5,536 nt of DNA from Labilithrix sp. (GTDB lineage Bacteria; Myxococcota; Polyangia; Polyangiales; Polyangiaceae), in the NCBI GenBank assembly GCA_028287035.1, contig JAQBQL010000235.1, positions 1 through 5,536 on the forward strand, read 5' to 3'. Position numbers and translations under genes: made by a program. This document shows, one piece after another, positions 5,472 through 5,536 of the stretch; the stretch's first letter is position 1, and each line of letters begins with the position of its first letter. Under the pieces are notes generated by a model. That model did not search any database and was not told the origin of the DNA. It was given only the letters and a program-made list of their open reading frames with translations.

Positions 5472-5536
5472 CAACTGGAGAGTTTGATCCTGGCTCAGAA
5501 CGAACGTTAGCGGCGCGCCTAACACATGCAAGTCGC
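5472..5536 (+). rRNA. rrs: 16S ribosomal RNA, 5' end (partial)
   Basis: The universal 16S start AGAGTTTGATCCTGGCTCAG is at 5479-5498. It is followed by ACGAACG, then GCGGCGCGCCTAACACATGC and AAGTCGC, running to the window end. By alignment with the E. coli 5' end, mature base 1 falls at about 5472, give or take two bases. GTTAGCGG in place of the commoner GCTGGCGG may help place the organism. The rest of the operon (tRNA spacer, 23S, 5S) would lie beyond the window. Confidence 0.97.

Overview
The window looks like a piece of a high-GC bacterial chromosome, coding on the + strand throughout. It ends with the first ~65 bases of a 16S rRNA gene. Very high GC in third codon positions, a Roadblock/LC7 protein, a parvulin lipoprotein and the 16S 5' end together suggest a deltaproteobacterial, Myxococcota-like organism (possibly Polyangiales). 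That placement is an inference from general features, not from a database match.

Layout: (1) 2-904, the 3' part of a leucyl aminopeptidase gene (pepA, M17 family) with an unusual basic, low-complexity C-terminal tail. (2) A strong GC-rich stem-loop at 920-952. (3) ttcA (967-1821), the tRNA 2-thiocytidine synthetase, whose stop overlaps by 4 bases (ATGA) the start of an unrecognised polytopic membrane protein (1818-2609). (4) A 58-residue two-helix membrane protein (2678-2854), also joined by an ATGA overlap to a lipoprotein with a divergent parvulin-type peptidyl-prolyl isomerase domain (2851-3822). (5) A Roadblock/LC7-domain protein (3836-4534), starting 13 bases later. The genes from 967 to 4534 are tightly packed and could be one transcript. 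Apart from proximity I see no common pathway for them: one acts in tRNA modification, three are membrane or envelope proteins, and one is a probable regulator of small GTPases.

The ~940 bases from 4535 to 5471 carry no convincing protein gene. They form the control and leader region of the rRNA operon. A first part (4535-4660) has clearly lower GC than the genes. A second part (4749-4853) is a chain of inverted repeats. Then come two excellent sigma-70-type promoters in tandem, P1 (TTGACG-17-TAGAAC) and P2 (TTGACG-16-TAAGAT), each with an A-rich UP-like stretch upstream. Between them lies a perfect 12-bp inverted repeat. After P2 there is a boxB-like GNRA hairpin, a boxA-like antitermination motif and a series of stem-loops up to the 16S 5' end. 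The rRNA control region is the most informative part of the window. I found no clear sign of a novel defence, mobile or biosynthetic system.
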